A stretch of DNA of 64,000 bases from Metellina segmentata (GCA_947359465.1 OX375879.1:121474557-121538556); one strand, 5' to 3'; shown: positions 18,171 through 32,800, counted from the first letter of the stretch. Notes: generated by a model not told the origin, from the letters alone. Numbers and translations are program-made.

Positions 18171-20676
18171 CCTTAGAACTTTTTTGTTTGTTTGTTTTTA
18201 ACCTCTCGCTTGTTTCAACTTTTGGATTAGCTTGAGATTGATCTCAAAGCGCAGTCGTTCCCAATGTGTGGTCCAAAGACCCCTATGAGTCCGTGACAAA
18301 CGTTTCAGAAGGTCCGGGAAAAACTAGCAATATTTCACTAACCAAAACAAAGCATTTGAAAGGGGGGGAAATGTATTCTATTCTCCAATTCTTTAACCCT
18401 CCAAGTGTTTCGACGAGGTATCTTGTTTAATTTCTAAAGAGGTCCGCGTAATGAAAAGTTTGAGAGCAATTGGTTTAGAAGGTAAAATCTGGTTAAATTC
18501 AATAATTTATGTGAATGAATTTGCATATTCATACAAATAAATTGATTCATAAATAATGAGAAAATATACTTCATCGAAGCAAAGAAGGAATTTTTTAGAA
18601 CTTCAAGAATGAATATCAACTCAACGTCATCAATAAATTTTGATCGCATTCCTAGAAAATCGCTCTGACCTGTTTTCATCTTTTAATCATCAATTTTCTT
18701 TTCGTGGTACACAGAGCATCAAACTAACAGCTGAACATTTTACCCTGATCTATGTTTCCTAATTTATGCTTAAAAATATGTAAACCGATCAACTCTGAAT
18801 TTGAACAAATTAAAATATTTTACAAGTTAAACTGAATATCATTAATCCTACTGCAGAAACTGTTATTGTAGGTTCGATAATCATAGAAAATCATAAAATT
18901 GTACGTATATGTTCAAAATAAGGATGGATCATAATCGTTTACATGTTTTAGAATAAGGTATTGAGGTTTTATAAGTGAAACGTCAGGGTATAATGAATAT
19001 TCGTATCACTTTTCAGGTTCTTTTATACTATCTATCTGATATCAACCTTGCATGATGAGACATCTACCTTCCAGTCACAGCAAAGCCATTTCAGTTTTCT
19101 AGTAATTTTATTACATACAGAAAATATATAACATCAGCATACTCTCTATCAAGACAGCAACAGAATAAACATAACTACAGACAAAGTAGAAAGCGACGCT
19201 CGCACTCGCATAAGTGCGAACTAAAACCAGCTGGGGACAGAAACTAAGCAGTTTGCCTCACTCCATCTCAAAGATCAGTCAACAATAAGTATTCACGGAT
19301 AAAAGTATAAATCTATTCCTCGCTTGTGTGTTTAAATACATATATAAATTTGACGAAACAAATAAAACATTTAATCAGTTCTCTACATTACGGTCGATGT
19401 ATATGATTTCAAGAAGGATTATTCATTCAAAGATGTTTCCAACAGACAGCACATTTGAAATTATGTGTTTAAGTTTTATTAAAGTATGTCAACTATTTTT
19501 TAACAATTTTAGTACTATATTTGACTAACAGATGGTAGCACTAAAACATTTAAAACTATAATCTTTCAATAGTCCATTGTGATGCCCATCCTCCTAACCA
19601 CCATTTTATAAATTCTTGTACAAGTTTTGAACTTAAAAGAATTTGTGGGATCACAAAGGGAAAAATTCTAGTCCTTCAGTTGGATGCAGAAATTTTACTT
19701 TTTAAATCCCTGTCCGGCCTTTTGATAAAATTCGCGTCGCAAAATTCGACACTACGACTTCTACTCGCCTGTGTTTATATTTATTTTAAAAAAGAAATTT
19801 TTGAGCGGTGTGGACCTATTACAGGTTTGAAACTCAATAACATGCTTTCTAAATAAATGGGTAAAGTGTTGTTTGAACGCTGCCACAGGTGTAATTCATT
19901 TCTGTGTGAGGGATTAAAATTTTAATTAACATGTTATTAGTGCAAAATTCTTTCGTGTCTCCATTACTCTTATTTACTCGGAAATTAAGCGATGTTTTTT
20001 TACCATCTAAAAGGAAAGCTTTTCTACAACATCTCAAGCGAAGCTTTGTGTCTAGGTTTGTTTTTGTTATTTGATTGCTCGTTTAGTGACCTATCTGAAT
20101 GTTGACTTTTAAAAAGGGGCTTTGAAATACAAGGACTTAGAAAAGTATGCTAATGTATTTGTTTATGACCGAAAATTCCATATATTTAACTAAACTATTT
20201 AAAAACTACAACAGAACAGTTTGGGGATCAACATGAATAACAATTGTTACAGAATTAAATATTCTACCTTGCATTCCTATCAGAGAAGGAGATTTATGTA
20301 CTGATTGTAGTATTTTGATGGATATTAAAGTGGGGCATGGATTAATGTGTTAACATTACTTAAAAAATAAAAGGTTTGGGAGCCAGAGAAATGGAGTATT
20401 CTTCTAATTCTGCTAAAATTAGAAATTTTCAAGTGATAAATGTTTATGACTATAGTAAATCTGATTATGATTTTTGCTTGCAGTCTTCTTATTTTATTTT
20501 CAGTCAATTATCAAATCCACTAGTCAACACAAAATTTCCTGACATGCCGAAAACTGTCTAATTATAGTTTAAATAATCTATTACAGATTGTAACATTAAA
20601 AATAGAAAAATATTTAAAGTAGGATGTGCATTTTTAGTATTTATATTGAAATATTCTTCCTCTTCCTGTTGTATAG
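18171..20676. other. 5' flank of GatB; first exon and promoter unresolved
   Basis: A start of the GACGAGATATCTCGTC MITE (TTAACCCTCCAAGTG...) is at about 18392-18430. A candidate first coding exon starts with the ATG at 19992 and reads MFFYHLKGKLFYNISSEA. A donor at 20048 (GCTTT|GTGTCT) would give the phase 2 that exon 20677 needs, but it is weak. The better donor at 20056 (TCTAG|GTTTGT) gives the wrong phase. Nothing else here is supported. Confidence 0.3.
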
Positions 20677-20845
20677 TTCAACTTCTGTTCAACAAGATGA
20701 AGAATATGTTGGAGTCATTGGTCTTGAAGTTCATGCACAAATCAATGTGAAATCAAAATTATTTTCCTGTTCCCCAACTTCATATGGTTTGCCAACAAAT
20801 ACAAATGTGTCATATTTTGATGCCGCACTTCCAGGAACATTGCCA
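20677..20845 (+). CDS. GATB: GatB exon with GLEVHAQ (first recognised exon)
   Basis: The acceptor is CCTGTTGTATAG and the donor CCA|GTGAGT. One base completes a codon, then 56 codons read from [19 protein letters not shown] through KSKLFSCSP to [11 protein letters not shown]. The upstream exon must end in phase 2. The region before EEYVGV is not conserved and is expected to join a transit peptide. Confidence 0.93.
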
Positions 20846-23800
20846 GTGAGTGTGTATTTTTATATATCCTGTAAATTATCTGAAAACAAAGCATTCCTAA
20901 TTTTGTTACCTTCATGATGTAACCAATGTTATACATTAGGTCCTTGTTTATAGGTTTTATGAATTCTTGTATGCAGATTTAGACTAGAACAACTATTACG
21001 ACTTCTCAACAAGGACTTTCATAATATATATATATATATATTTATTTATTCTTATTACTGAAGTATTCTGCCATTTCAGGTTCTGAATAAATGCTGTGTT
21101 GAAGCTGGTGTTTTAACTGCCTTAGCTTTAAATTGTAAGGTGCATGATGTTTCAAGATTTGACAGAAAACATTACTTTTATCCAGATTTACCGGTAAATA
21201 CCTTTATCAGATCATTCAATCTTAAACTTTTCAAATTCCTAATATTTCTAAATAATTATTTTAAATATTCCTATTTCTTTTTAGGAGGATAGGGTACAAA
21301 CAAGCTCTTCCAATAATTATATGACAAAGTTCTTGTGATACGAAATTGAAAAGATATTTTAATGTAAACAAACAAAAGAAAATTTCCTTACGAAATTTAG
21401 TTTAGGAATTTTAGGAGATATTCACACATTAGAATGAGTATTTTGTCAGCATCTTTACCATTTACTAAAGTGAGTGTGTCTAACACTTCTGTAATATGTT
21501 CACAGGCATCTATTCAGTTCAATAATAAATGTTTCAGTTTTGTTGCATATATGAAATTAGCCACTGTGTGGCCAGCATGGCATTGCCCATGACAGTTCTT
21601 TTCGTGGGGTCAGGTGTGACTACTGCTTGATAACCCCTGGTGATTGCTACAAATTCTCATTTGATTTGCTTAGCAAACCAAATAGGAATTCGTTGCCTAT
21701 TGGAAAACAGCCATCATGGCCTTGCCCGTGGTGTTGAGATTGCAAATGAGAATTCGGCGTGACGTCGCAATCTCTTGCGAAAACAGATATATTTAATTCA
21801 AAAATTATTTATTAAAAGTAAGTCAAACGTGTAAGTTATCTATCTGGTTTCAGATCCATTGAAATTTTCAATCTATCTTTAACGATCCCGATTTTACAAA
21901 AAAAGAACTAAACAATGCATGCCAAAATATTAAAAAAAATTTTTGCTTACTTTCGCTGAAATTGTAAGAGGACAGAAAATGTAATCTATTTTTTTTTTAA
22001 TGCTAAGGTTGGTGTGAAGTTACAATCTTTTGCAAAAATATAAAAGGTATTCAATTAAAAAAAATTTATTTAGTTATAGAAAATCATATTTTTAGGTATC
22101 GATCTAATGTGAAATTTTTCACAAATTTCAAACCTGCTGAAATTTTTACTCTATCTCTAACGGTCTAGGAGATAGGGAAAAGAACAAAATAACTCCAGTT
22201 TAATGTTTATTTGATTTTATCGTCTGCTGGAAAATCATTGAAAGATGAAAACGTAAAAAATACATTTTGAATCTGCCATCTTCTATACTGTCTCATTCAA
22301 TAATAATTAAATTCATTTTAAAATGTTCTAGATTGAATTTTAAAATTCCCCACGACCCAAAAATTGCAAAAAATTCTGACTACCTGTGTGTTAGATCCCA
22401 TTACTGTTAGTGCCATAGATTTATCAAGACTTTGTGTGCAGAAAACAAACAAACAGATAGACAGACAAACACTTCCGTTTATAAAAGTAGAGAGATAATT
22501 TTCTGCATGGTCCTTTTTAAAGATGTTTTTTTTTAATACCATCTAAATGAATTAATAGAAAATATTTTTTTTTCAATCTCATATTTATTTCTGAAGCTTA
22601 TGTCGTATAATTAGTTCTATTCTGAGAATGTGTCTATGGAGTGAGGTGGACTGAATATTGAAATGTATATTTTCACATGAAAATCCAAATACTTAATTTC
22701 AATAGATGCAACCAGAAACAGTGCCACAGCTGAGACCGGATTGCATTTCAGAAATATCGAACTCTGTTCCCTGAAACGACTTAGATTTTCCTGTCATTTT
22801 GCTTCGGATGGGTCAGATTATTGTAAACCTCATAATCCTGACAAAACAAACCAGAATCCACTTGAATTACCTTCCCACTCTTTTCTGTGTTACAGAAATT
22901 CAGGCATGGAAAGCCTGATCAGGGATGACAGGGAGATAGGGGAAATCACTTATCCATCCATGCTAATAAATAATTTCTCCACAGACTCTGACCGTGTTCC
23001 AAAATTACTGGGCGTTGCCTTCAAAACTTTCCCCTCGGGTTTGATCTAGGACTGTCGACAATAGTCCATTGTATTGCTCCATTGTGACATTAATTCAAAT
23101 ACCTCACAAATTACTTTCTATTTACAAGGTGGACAGTAAGTAATAAAATAGATTAAATGGTGCTGAATACAACTCCAGGGTCTTTTGATTGAAAAGGGCT
23201 CCTTGTTCAAGAGTCATCGGAGCTCTTGTAGTAGCTTCAAAAGTAATTATCTTTGGGGATGCACAGATGGGCGGCTGATTAAAAGGTTGTCTTGGCCATA
23301 ATGACTATGCATTCAGGCACGAACCCACAATAGAGGTCATAATGACAACACACCTTCTTGTGCCTCCTCAGAAAAAACACCCAAATAGCCGTCTCGTGCA
23401 GCTTGGCATCTTAGTAACCAAGTAACAAAAGGTGGTTTTGATAGTCCATATCCAGAAGGTTAAAAAGTTATTTTTATTGGAAAAGTAGCTGCTGGGCATC
23501 TTAGTAACCAAGTAACAAAAGGTGGTTTTGATAGTCCATATCCAGAAGGTTAAAAAGTTATTTTTATTGGAAAAGTAGCTGCTGGGCATCTTAGTAACCA
23601 AGTAACAAAAGGTGGTTTTGATAGTCCATATCCAGAAGGTTAAAAAGTTATTTTTATTGGAAAAACTTTATCCATGTTGTAGAATTATCTTCCTGTGCTA
23701 TGCATATGAAGTGAATATTCAATTCTTTTCCTGTAAGCTCTCTTCAGAAAAGTGTAAGTTGCAACATTCTCTTCTCACAAACATCTGGATAACACATAAC

Positions 23801-26800
23801 AATCCTCTCACTTTGTCCTGAAGACACATTAATAAAGCTTGGCCTTTTGTTAGATTTTTATGAATTCTCAAAACTGAATTGCAATCAGAAATTAATCTGC
23901 AGGAGATTATTAAAATTAATGTGGTAAAAATGGTATATTTTTTCCAAATCATCATCATTTTGCAAACATAAATTTTACTTCAGGCAGGGTAGCATCAGCC
24001 TTTTTGGTCCAAGTTCCCAGACTTCTAACTTTACCTCTGACCAGTTATATACTTTAGAAAAATTGATTTAATTTCTTTTGTTGATACAGGGTTCCATGGT
24101 TGAGTTTTAGTTTTAAAAGCCTTAACGTTTGTTAAAAATACCTTTTCAAAATTTTTAATAAGTTTTCGAAATTGAATATTTTCTGTTACCTGCATTCTAA
24201 AACCTAGATCACCGTTACTTATCCAAGGTTGTGTTATCAAACATTGAGGGCATAGCAGCATTCAAAGTCATGGGTGGTCCGAGACCACTAAAAGTACGAT
24301 CGGACCAGGAGATTAAAAATCGGGGTGTTCCTCGGGACCAGTAGCTATAATGAGATTGCGCACATATTTTCTTTTAAAATAAATTTCAAACTCCCAAACC
24401 TTACTTTTGGCAAGCTACCAAAATTTATTTCGGTCACGTGATCAAGAATTTGGAAGTTTGTATTGGCGCATACTGGAGTCGTTTCTGGTTTCTTCCTCCA
24501 AATTGCAAACACAATAATCAGTGCCTGTGGAATGATTGGCCATTGACGATCAGCAGGTCCTGAAGGAAAGTGCGCTGTGGAGCATTTTGGGTCTCGTTAT
24601 TACTACAGACGGTAGTGTTGCATGGTTACTTGACCTCATGGTATATCACTCTGTTCTTTTGCAATGGCAGGCGCTGTCCAATTTCTGAAAGTGGGGCAAT
24701 TATAATTCCTTATAGACTTGAAGCTAATAAAAATCTGTCTACAATTTGACACAATTTTCATTCGCCTAAGAAAAATGTCACTCACAGATAGCGAGTGGAA
24801 ATTTTGTGCCTTGAATTATCGTGCTATTAAATACATTTTATTATTTCAGGAGCAGACTAGTATATTTTCGTATACACTGGTGCACTTTTCTTTTCTAACG
24901 TTGCTTAATATATGCAGATTAAATAAAAATGGAATGTTTTACAACTGTCTGTGAGACCCAACCCTAGCCCTTGGTTCTTCACTTGTACTCTCATAAGTTA
25001 TTATGATGTGTGTGCCAAAATGTATATTAAATGTCATCTTTAAAGAGATGAAAGGGCACTTTTTTTTTCTTGAGTGGTTACCCTTTATTCCTTTTCTTCA
25101 AGTCCCGGAATATGAAATCCTCAGGGCCACATCTCCTTTTGGTGTGTACAGGCTTCATGGTCCCAAGGTACTCTATTGATCTTTTCTTTTCCCATGTGAT
25201 TCACACTGTCTGTTGTAAACACTGACATCGTACCACTGAGATACCTACATATACTTTTCTGCTATCATCCCACTACTCTTTTCCCCAATCTCCCTTTGTT
25301 TCCCGAGACCAACCAGTCTGGTGGTTGAGGTGTGGTTCGAATCTGGGTCAGGGCATAGATATTTGTTAGCGTATGGTGTAGAGGCGACTGGTGCACCTTA
25401 AAATCTGTTGTGGCTAAAAGTCCTTGTGCTGGGTTGGAAGTTTGGGGAGTAGCGTGCCAGCTCAGGTTTTGCTTCGTCATCTGACCGTGGTTCAAAATGA
25501 TGTGCTGTTGTCCTCAAATCTTTCCGTCAGTGGATTGATCTTGGACCATCATTATTAGCCCATTGTGTTGCTCTAGTACAACATTAATTAAAATTACCTT
25601 ACCCTTTTTTTCCCCTTATACAAAATTTTTTACTAGACGACTACCATGAAAGCCTAAAACAAACAAACAACACTAAGTATGAAAATTGCGCTGTTTTTCT
25701 ACAGATTATAAACTAAAGTTATGCAAAAGGAATGACACAAACTGAAAACATTGTTGTATCCAACAATTAACAGTAAACTGTTAAAACTTTTTTTTAAACA
25801 GTTTTTTTTTATTCATTCTGCATAAAATTTTCAATTATGACTGTCATGATTCCCTGTCTCCCCATGTTGGTAACAAAGCAAATACACCCATGAATGGACC
25901 AGGTCCAGAAACGGGGGTAGAGAATGGGGTGTTTGAAGACCCAAGGGCAAAAAGAGCCAGGCGTGTTTTGCACTGGATGGTGCTGTGTGTATTTTGAAGC
26001 TTTGTATCGTATTGTAAATAAATGTTCATGTCCAATTGAGGTGTGCAGTGTCCCTCTGTTCTTGTCCACTGCTACGCACACACTGTTAATGAAATTAGAT
26101 GTCACTGACAATAATGATAACCAGTGTATTTTTAACCAATTTATCTTGCATTTCTTCAGTCTTTTCTGCTTTCAAAACAAATGCAAAATGTGTAGTGTTA
26201 TTTTTCTATCTCAAGAATGGTTTCTTTGCAGGCTGGTTTCCAAATCACTCAGCAGTTCTACCCTCTTGCTAGTGAAGGGCACCTGAGTTTCATTGTGCAT
26301 GACAAGGAAAAAGGCTCATACAAATGCTGTGCATACTTGAAACAACTTCAGCTTGAGCAGGACAGTGGAAAGAGTTTACATGTTAAAGGACAAAAAAGTC
26401 TTGTTGACCTCAACAGGGCTGGTAAAACTTTGTAGATAAATTCAAATGCTATTTTATGTAAAAAAAAATAGGGGCTGTTGTGTATGGGGCTGTGTGCACA
26501 ACCACGTTCTTTTAAAGTATCTGACTTTTTTTTTACCACAAGTTTATACTTCATTTTATTTAATGTTTTGAATATTTTGATTTTTTTTCTTTACAAAACT
26601 TTTTATTTTCTTTTATGGTGAATAGAAGCAGAGGTATAGCCATTCGTTTTGAGATCCTTAAATGCCTTTTTTCTTGATTGTGATTTTGAACAAACATTTA
26701 GCACAAGAAATAATTAAAATGAATTACAATGAATGAAATTTGGTGTACTGATTTTTAGATTTGTTTTTGAAGACCCATACTAGATTATAAGAGTTATCTT

Positions 26801-29800
26801 GTAGTGAAAACCTTTTAGAAATTTCAGTGTTGCAACATTAAGATTAATTTCAAAATTAATTTTTTTTTTCTACATTATTCCCAATATCTTATGAGTGGAA
26901 AGAAGTGTTGCAGTTCTTTAAGTTCAGGCCCTAGCTGATATATTTAGGATACTGTGCAGATACCTTAAGGCATGAATTTTTCTTTGTGATATTAAAAGAA
27001 GAGTAAGATGTAAATGAATAAAGTCTTGGTGGTTATAAGTGAGGTTTAATTTAGAAGTCAGATTCAAATGTCAAAGTATTTACATCGATGTTTCTTACAA
27101 AGGTTAAATCTATACAAGTGTTGTTCATAGTGGGCAATGTAAATATGTACTCATTTTGAATATACTCTAAAAGCAATTTGTTTTCAGTAACATTGACATT
27201 ACCAGTATTATCGAATCTTATTGGGTACACTTTTCACTGTAGAATCTCAAAAATTATCACATTCCTAGTCAATATCCATATGTTCAGGCGGCCGCATATT
27301 CGAAATACTTCAAGTCAGAACCAATAGTCACAAAATTAGACAAGACTTCAAGGATGGTATAAATTGGTCAAGAGACCAATGGTAAAAATTTTTCATTGAC
27401 TCTGAACTATGTTCAAATTACGGTAATGCATAAGCAAGCAAGTGTATACTGGCAGGTCAAAATCGACAGCACAGTAATCTTATCATGCATTTTGTTGCAA
27501 AACCCCCAAAAAAGTGTTGTCATAGGGCAAGAGTTACTCATATCAAAATGTTTTTGATATCACTTCTAGTCGTTCAAAATCTCTGCACTAAAAACACCAA
27601 GCGAACTGTGCACATCTCCTTTAGGTGTGTACGAGATCCATGAACCTGAGATATTCTATTGATCTATTATTTTTCCATGGGGTTTACTGCCTCTGTTATA
27701 GATATAAGGATCGCAATAACGGGATAACCGAGTGATCTTTCTTTATCTTCTTGCTGTCTTTCCTTTTCACAAGTACTTGACAGTCTGTCATATTCTGCAT
27801 GAGGTTTACCATCTAGTAAACAGGAGGGGTCACAACACTTGAACGCTCAAGTGATCTTTCCCTTTTTTTTCTCTTCTCCTTCCTTTCTTTTCACAATTAC
27901 TTGACATTGTTTGGTGCAGCGTGGCCAAATATAGTTCTTGTGCATTAAAAGCCAAAGCCACCGAACCCAGCCTCTCTTTTCTTACATTCTCAGCCTTGTA
28001 GATGTATGAAAGTATCTCTTCTGGCCATGACCATCATATAAGGAGCTCAAAATCTAGCTGCGTCCTGTTGTGACAGGCCGAGTGATCTGTCCTCTCTCTT
28101 GTTTTACCTCCTTTCCCTTTTGCTTTTTTCATCCCTATTGTATTGTGTTTGGTGCAGCTTTGCCAAATGTGGCCCTTGTTCCATAAAACCCCAAAATAAC
28201 CAACCAACCTGTAACAAGGTGTGGACCCCGAATTCGATTCTAGTCTGCAAATTTATCTGTATAATAAAAGGATAGTTTAAATTCGGTCATGTTTTTTAAG
28301 TATGATACAGTGAAACCCTGTTTTGACATATTTCAAGGGACCAGATAGACATAACGTTATATGCAGGAAAATGTTAAATTGGGATCGGAGAAAAACATAA
28401 CAAAGCATGAACTAAAGACCAAATTAAGTAACATACCTTTTATTTCTTCCTTTACAATAGTTTATTGTTGAAAGAAATCTGTTATTTTGGTTTGCATTTT
28501 GCTTGTACTAGCTGTCATTAACATCCACAGATATGTTTTTGTAAGTTTTTTTACAATTGATGCATGTGACGAAGATATCCATTACAATCCCAAAAAGGAC
28601 TATTTGAGGTTTTCTGTCTTCTTGATCGTTAAAAATAGAATAAAATTTTCAACGGAATAATCTGCAAAAAAATTTGTATTAGATCGATACCTCGGGAAGT
28701 TTGAATTTTATTCTAATTTGCGACATGCCCATGTCATGTTGGGTGGAGGTGTGACTCATTCTTAATTATTATTTTTTCTTCTTAATGTTTTAGTATCGGT
28801 AAGGACACAAAAAGACACTGGGCAACACCGTGCTGGCCTACTAGTATCTGACTATTTTAAGAAAATCGCTTTGAGTTCTCCCTGCGAAAAAACATTAAAT
28901 GCGGGAAATTTTTCGAAGTGATGATGTTAAATATGGGATATTTTAACATTGAAAGTGTAGGAAATTATTTGGGACCAATAAAAAATTACATTATGTGCGG
29001 AAAATCGTTAAATGTGGGTTACATTAAATCGAGGTTTCACTGTATATATCATTTATTATGTTTTGTTACTGGGTCTCATTTGGGCTCCCAATAACCTCTG
29101 CATGTTGGTGCCTCTGATTTTATCAAGGTTTCATAAAACTTACTAACACAAAGCACAATCAGTGTTTTAATTTGTTTTTGATCATAGCTAATGATAAAAT
29201 GCTGCAATGAATTTTCAATCTCACAGGTATTGGACTCATGGAGCTCGTCTTTGAACCAAATTTGACAAATGGCGCTGAAGCTTCAGCTCTCATTAAAGAA
29301 TTGGTTCTGATTCTCAAGCGACTGGGAACGTGTTCCTGTGAAATGGAAACTGGAGCTTTACGAGTGGATGCAAATGTATCGGTGCATAAACCGGGCGATC
29401 CTTTTGGTATCAGAACCGAAGTTAAAAACATCAACAGCTTTCGTTTTATTTCTAGAGCAATTGGTAATTACTTTTATGATGTCTTCTCTTTAAATATTTT
29501 CGACTTTTACTTAATAAAATGTAAACACTTCCTTAGCAAAAGTTGTAAAAGCTTATAGTTAAAGCTGTATATTTCATCTAATACCCTTAAGGAAAGACTC
29601 CAATCTCAACAGACTTTTAAATTCTGCTTTAAAGAACACAATATGTTAAGATAATGAAAATAAGATGCATTCTATTTCCCTGTAGCATGAGGTAAGATTA
29701 TGGTAATAATTTGGTAATTTTTTTGTTAACGTCGTACTAGAGCAACACAACGGTCCGGGATCAGTCCCTTAAGGGAAAGATCCGAGGACAACAGCTCGTA

Positions 29801-32800
29801 ATTTTGAACCACGGTCAGATGACGAAGCAACACCTGAGCTGGCACCCCACTCTCCAAACTTCCACGCCAACCCAACGTGAGGACTTTCGGCCACGACAGA
29901 TTTAAGGTGCACCAGCCGCCTCTACACCATACGCTTACAAATATCCATGCCCGAACCCGGATTCGAACCAGGAACCTTCCGATCTAGAGGCTAACACCTT
30001 AACCACTATACCGGTTGGTCGGCTGGTAAGATTATGGATAAGGGATTAAAATTCTGTTTTCCCAGTGCAACAGTAATGTATCATGTATATCAGGATCTCA
30101 AACTATTTTGGCTCAATGCTTCCTTATTAGAAACACGTTTTTGGTGCCCCTGTGGAAAACTCTTAATGATAAATTGCAAGTGAAGCTGTCCCTATGATTT
30201 TTCAACTTTGCCAGAATGTAGTTGAGCACCAAACTGCTAACTGCTTGTCACACAATTCAGAAACAGTTTAATAGAAACTCAGTCAATAGGTTATCTCACC
30301 TGTTGATAACATCAGGGCCATAATGTGGAATCCTGCAGGATTTGGTGAGGGAAAATGCCCACCCAAAAACCATAGCATTAAATTTTTAAATTACATATTT
30401 ATTTTTCTTTCGTCCTTTCTTCTATTTATATCATTAAGCCATTGATGTGAGTGCCTGTATAGTCAAGTGGATAAATGCTTGCTTTCAACATTTTTAAGTA
30501 GCAAATGCATTTTAGCATCGTATTACCCAATCTTGCATCTCAACACCCCTATATCCCCTTTAGTCGGATTGACCCTTATACCATTCCCAAAACGGTTTAC
30601 TTAGAATAAAGAGTGCTAATAACAGAAAATAAAAACTAGTACACCCTCACCTACAAACTGTTCCCAAAAGGTTTTACTAATTACTGTTAGCAACTGTTAA
30701 AAAAAATACTAGTACAACCCCACCCTTATACTATTTCCAAAAGGGTTTACTAGTGGGTGTTAGCAACTGTCAATAATACTAGATCAACCCGGTTCTTATA
30801 TAATTCCCAAAACAGTTTACTTGTTGTGTTAGCAACTGTCAATAATACAAGTACAGCTCCACCGTTATACCATTCCCTAAAAGGTTTACTAGTGGGTGTC
30901 AGCAACTATCAATAATACTAGTACAGCCCTGTTATATAATTCTCAAAAAGACTTTCATAGAATAGTGTGTGTTAGAAACTGTCAGAAATAGTAGTCTTCC
31001 ACTTATAATATTCCCAAAAAGGTGTACAGAAAAATGAGTGTTTACAACTGTCAATAATACTAGTACAGCACTTATACAATGAACAAAAATATTTACTTTG
31101 AAAAACGGGTATTAGCAGCATGGGTGAAGGTTAAATAAATTTAAATTTACCACACTTGTTCATGAAGTCCAAAATTGTGGATGTGTTTTAGTATCACTAC
31201 AATAATCATAGACCCCTACATGAATACTTTTACCTCCTGTTATAATTCTGTATTATGATTGTGAATGTTGGCTACTTTTGCTTAGTTGTATTAACTTTTT
31301 ATTTTTATTTCCTAAATTTTGAATTTTTATTTCCTAGATTTTGAAATACAGAGGCAAATAGAAATTCTGCAGAATGGTGGAGTGGTTTCGAATGAAACAC
31401 TGGCATATGATTATAACTCAAAGTGAGGAAACAGTCAAACTTTTCCTGTTAAAAATCTCAAATTTTTATACTTACTCCTTTAAAAAAAAATTTTAATAAC
31501 ATTTCAAATTTAATGTTATTTGTTATTTTTTAATATCTAGACATGCATTTTAACATATTAGTGACTTTTCAAGGCAATTTTAAAATTATAGTCGTTAGCT
31601 CTCATCTTTAATTCAACAATAATTAACCCTCCTCGTGCTTGTCTTGACTAGGCAACTCTGTATAAAAGAAAACTGACCGGATCTTAATGGACAAGATATC
31701 TCGTTATCATAAAAAAAAATTGATCAGATCTTGATCTCATCATTGAAAATTAGCAATATCTTGTCTTTAAGGAAAGTGGTCAGATCTTTATGGATGAGAT
31801 GTCTTGTTGAAACTACTTAGAAGGTTAATTATAAATAAACTAAACTTAATAAAGGTTTCAGTATATATTTTAACTTTTTAGGAGTACAGTCTTTATGAGG
31901 GATAAGGAAGTATTGCAAGATTATCGATTTTCCCCAGAACCAAATCTTCCACCAATAAATATAACTGATGAAGCATTTAGCTTAGAAGAAATTAAACTGA
32001 AACTGCCTTTACTACCAGAAGCTGAAAGATCTAAATTAATGGAAACGTATTCATTACCTTTAGATGTGGCGGATAAGTTAGTGGTAGTATTTTTATTTTA
32101 AAGTATATTTTAGATTTTTTTTTTATCAGTGCAAATGTTTATACTTTAAATGAAGTAGTAAAATTTATTTGAAATAATGTACTAAACATTAATTTTATTT
32201 TAATTCTTGTATCTAGAATTCTGAAGGCCTAAGCAAATTTTTTGAACAACTAGCTTCATGCGCAAAAGCTGACAAGTTGTTCATCTGTGAATTCCTGTTT
32301 ACCACTGTGCAAGCGGAACTTAATGCTAGGAAATTATCATTTAGTAACTGGTAATAGTGATTTGTTTTCTGTTTTGACACAAGAGTTATTTTTCAATGCC
32401 TGTTATGGGTTTTCTAGCTTAATTCGACCCTTAAAAACGAGAACTCTGAAAGTAGGTAATGCCATGCTATAATAACAAAATCGTTCTAGCTATATATTTT
32501 TTTTAAAGTTTTGTATGCTTTTATTTCTTTTTCAACAAAATCCACTTTGCTGTTTAGTAGTTTGTCATTCAACAGCTTAAGTTTCTAGGTATGCTCTGTT
32601 TCCCCCTTAATGTTTAATTGTTAAATTACAAGAAGTACGTGAAATCACGAATAATACTTACCTGTGATATTTATCACATCATAAATATTGTTTGGTACTT
32701 CACCATTTTTATGCAACATGTAAAAATGATAAGATTTTTGTGAAGATATGGCCAACATTAAAAAAGACACTAATGTAAAGTATATTATACTTTTACATGT

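Noticed and set aside
29750..30030. Possible tRNA gene (A and B box, GGTTCGAATCC)
   Set aside because: The acceptor stem does not close and the sequence continues into the SINE-A body; the same head occurs on other SINE copies.
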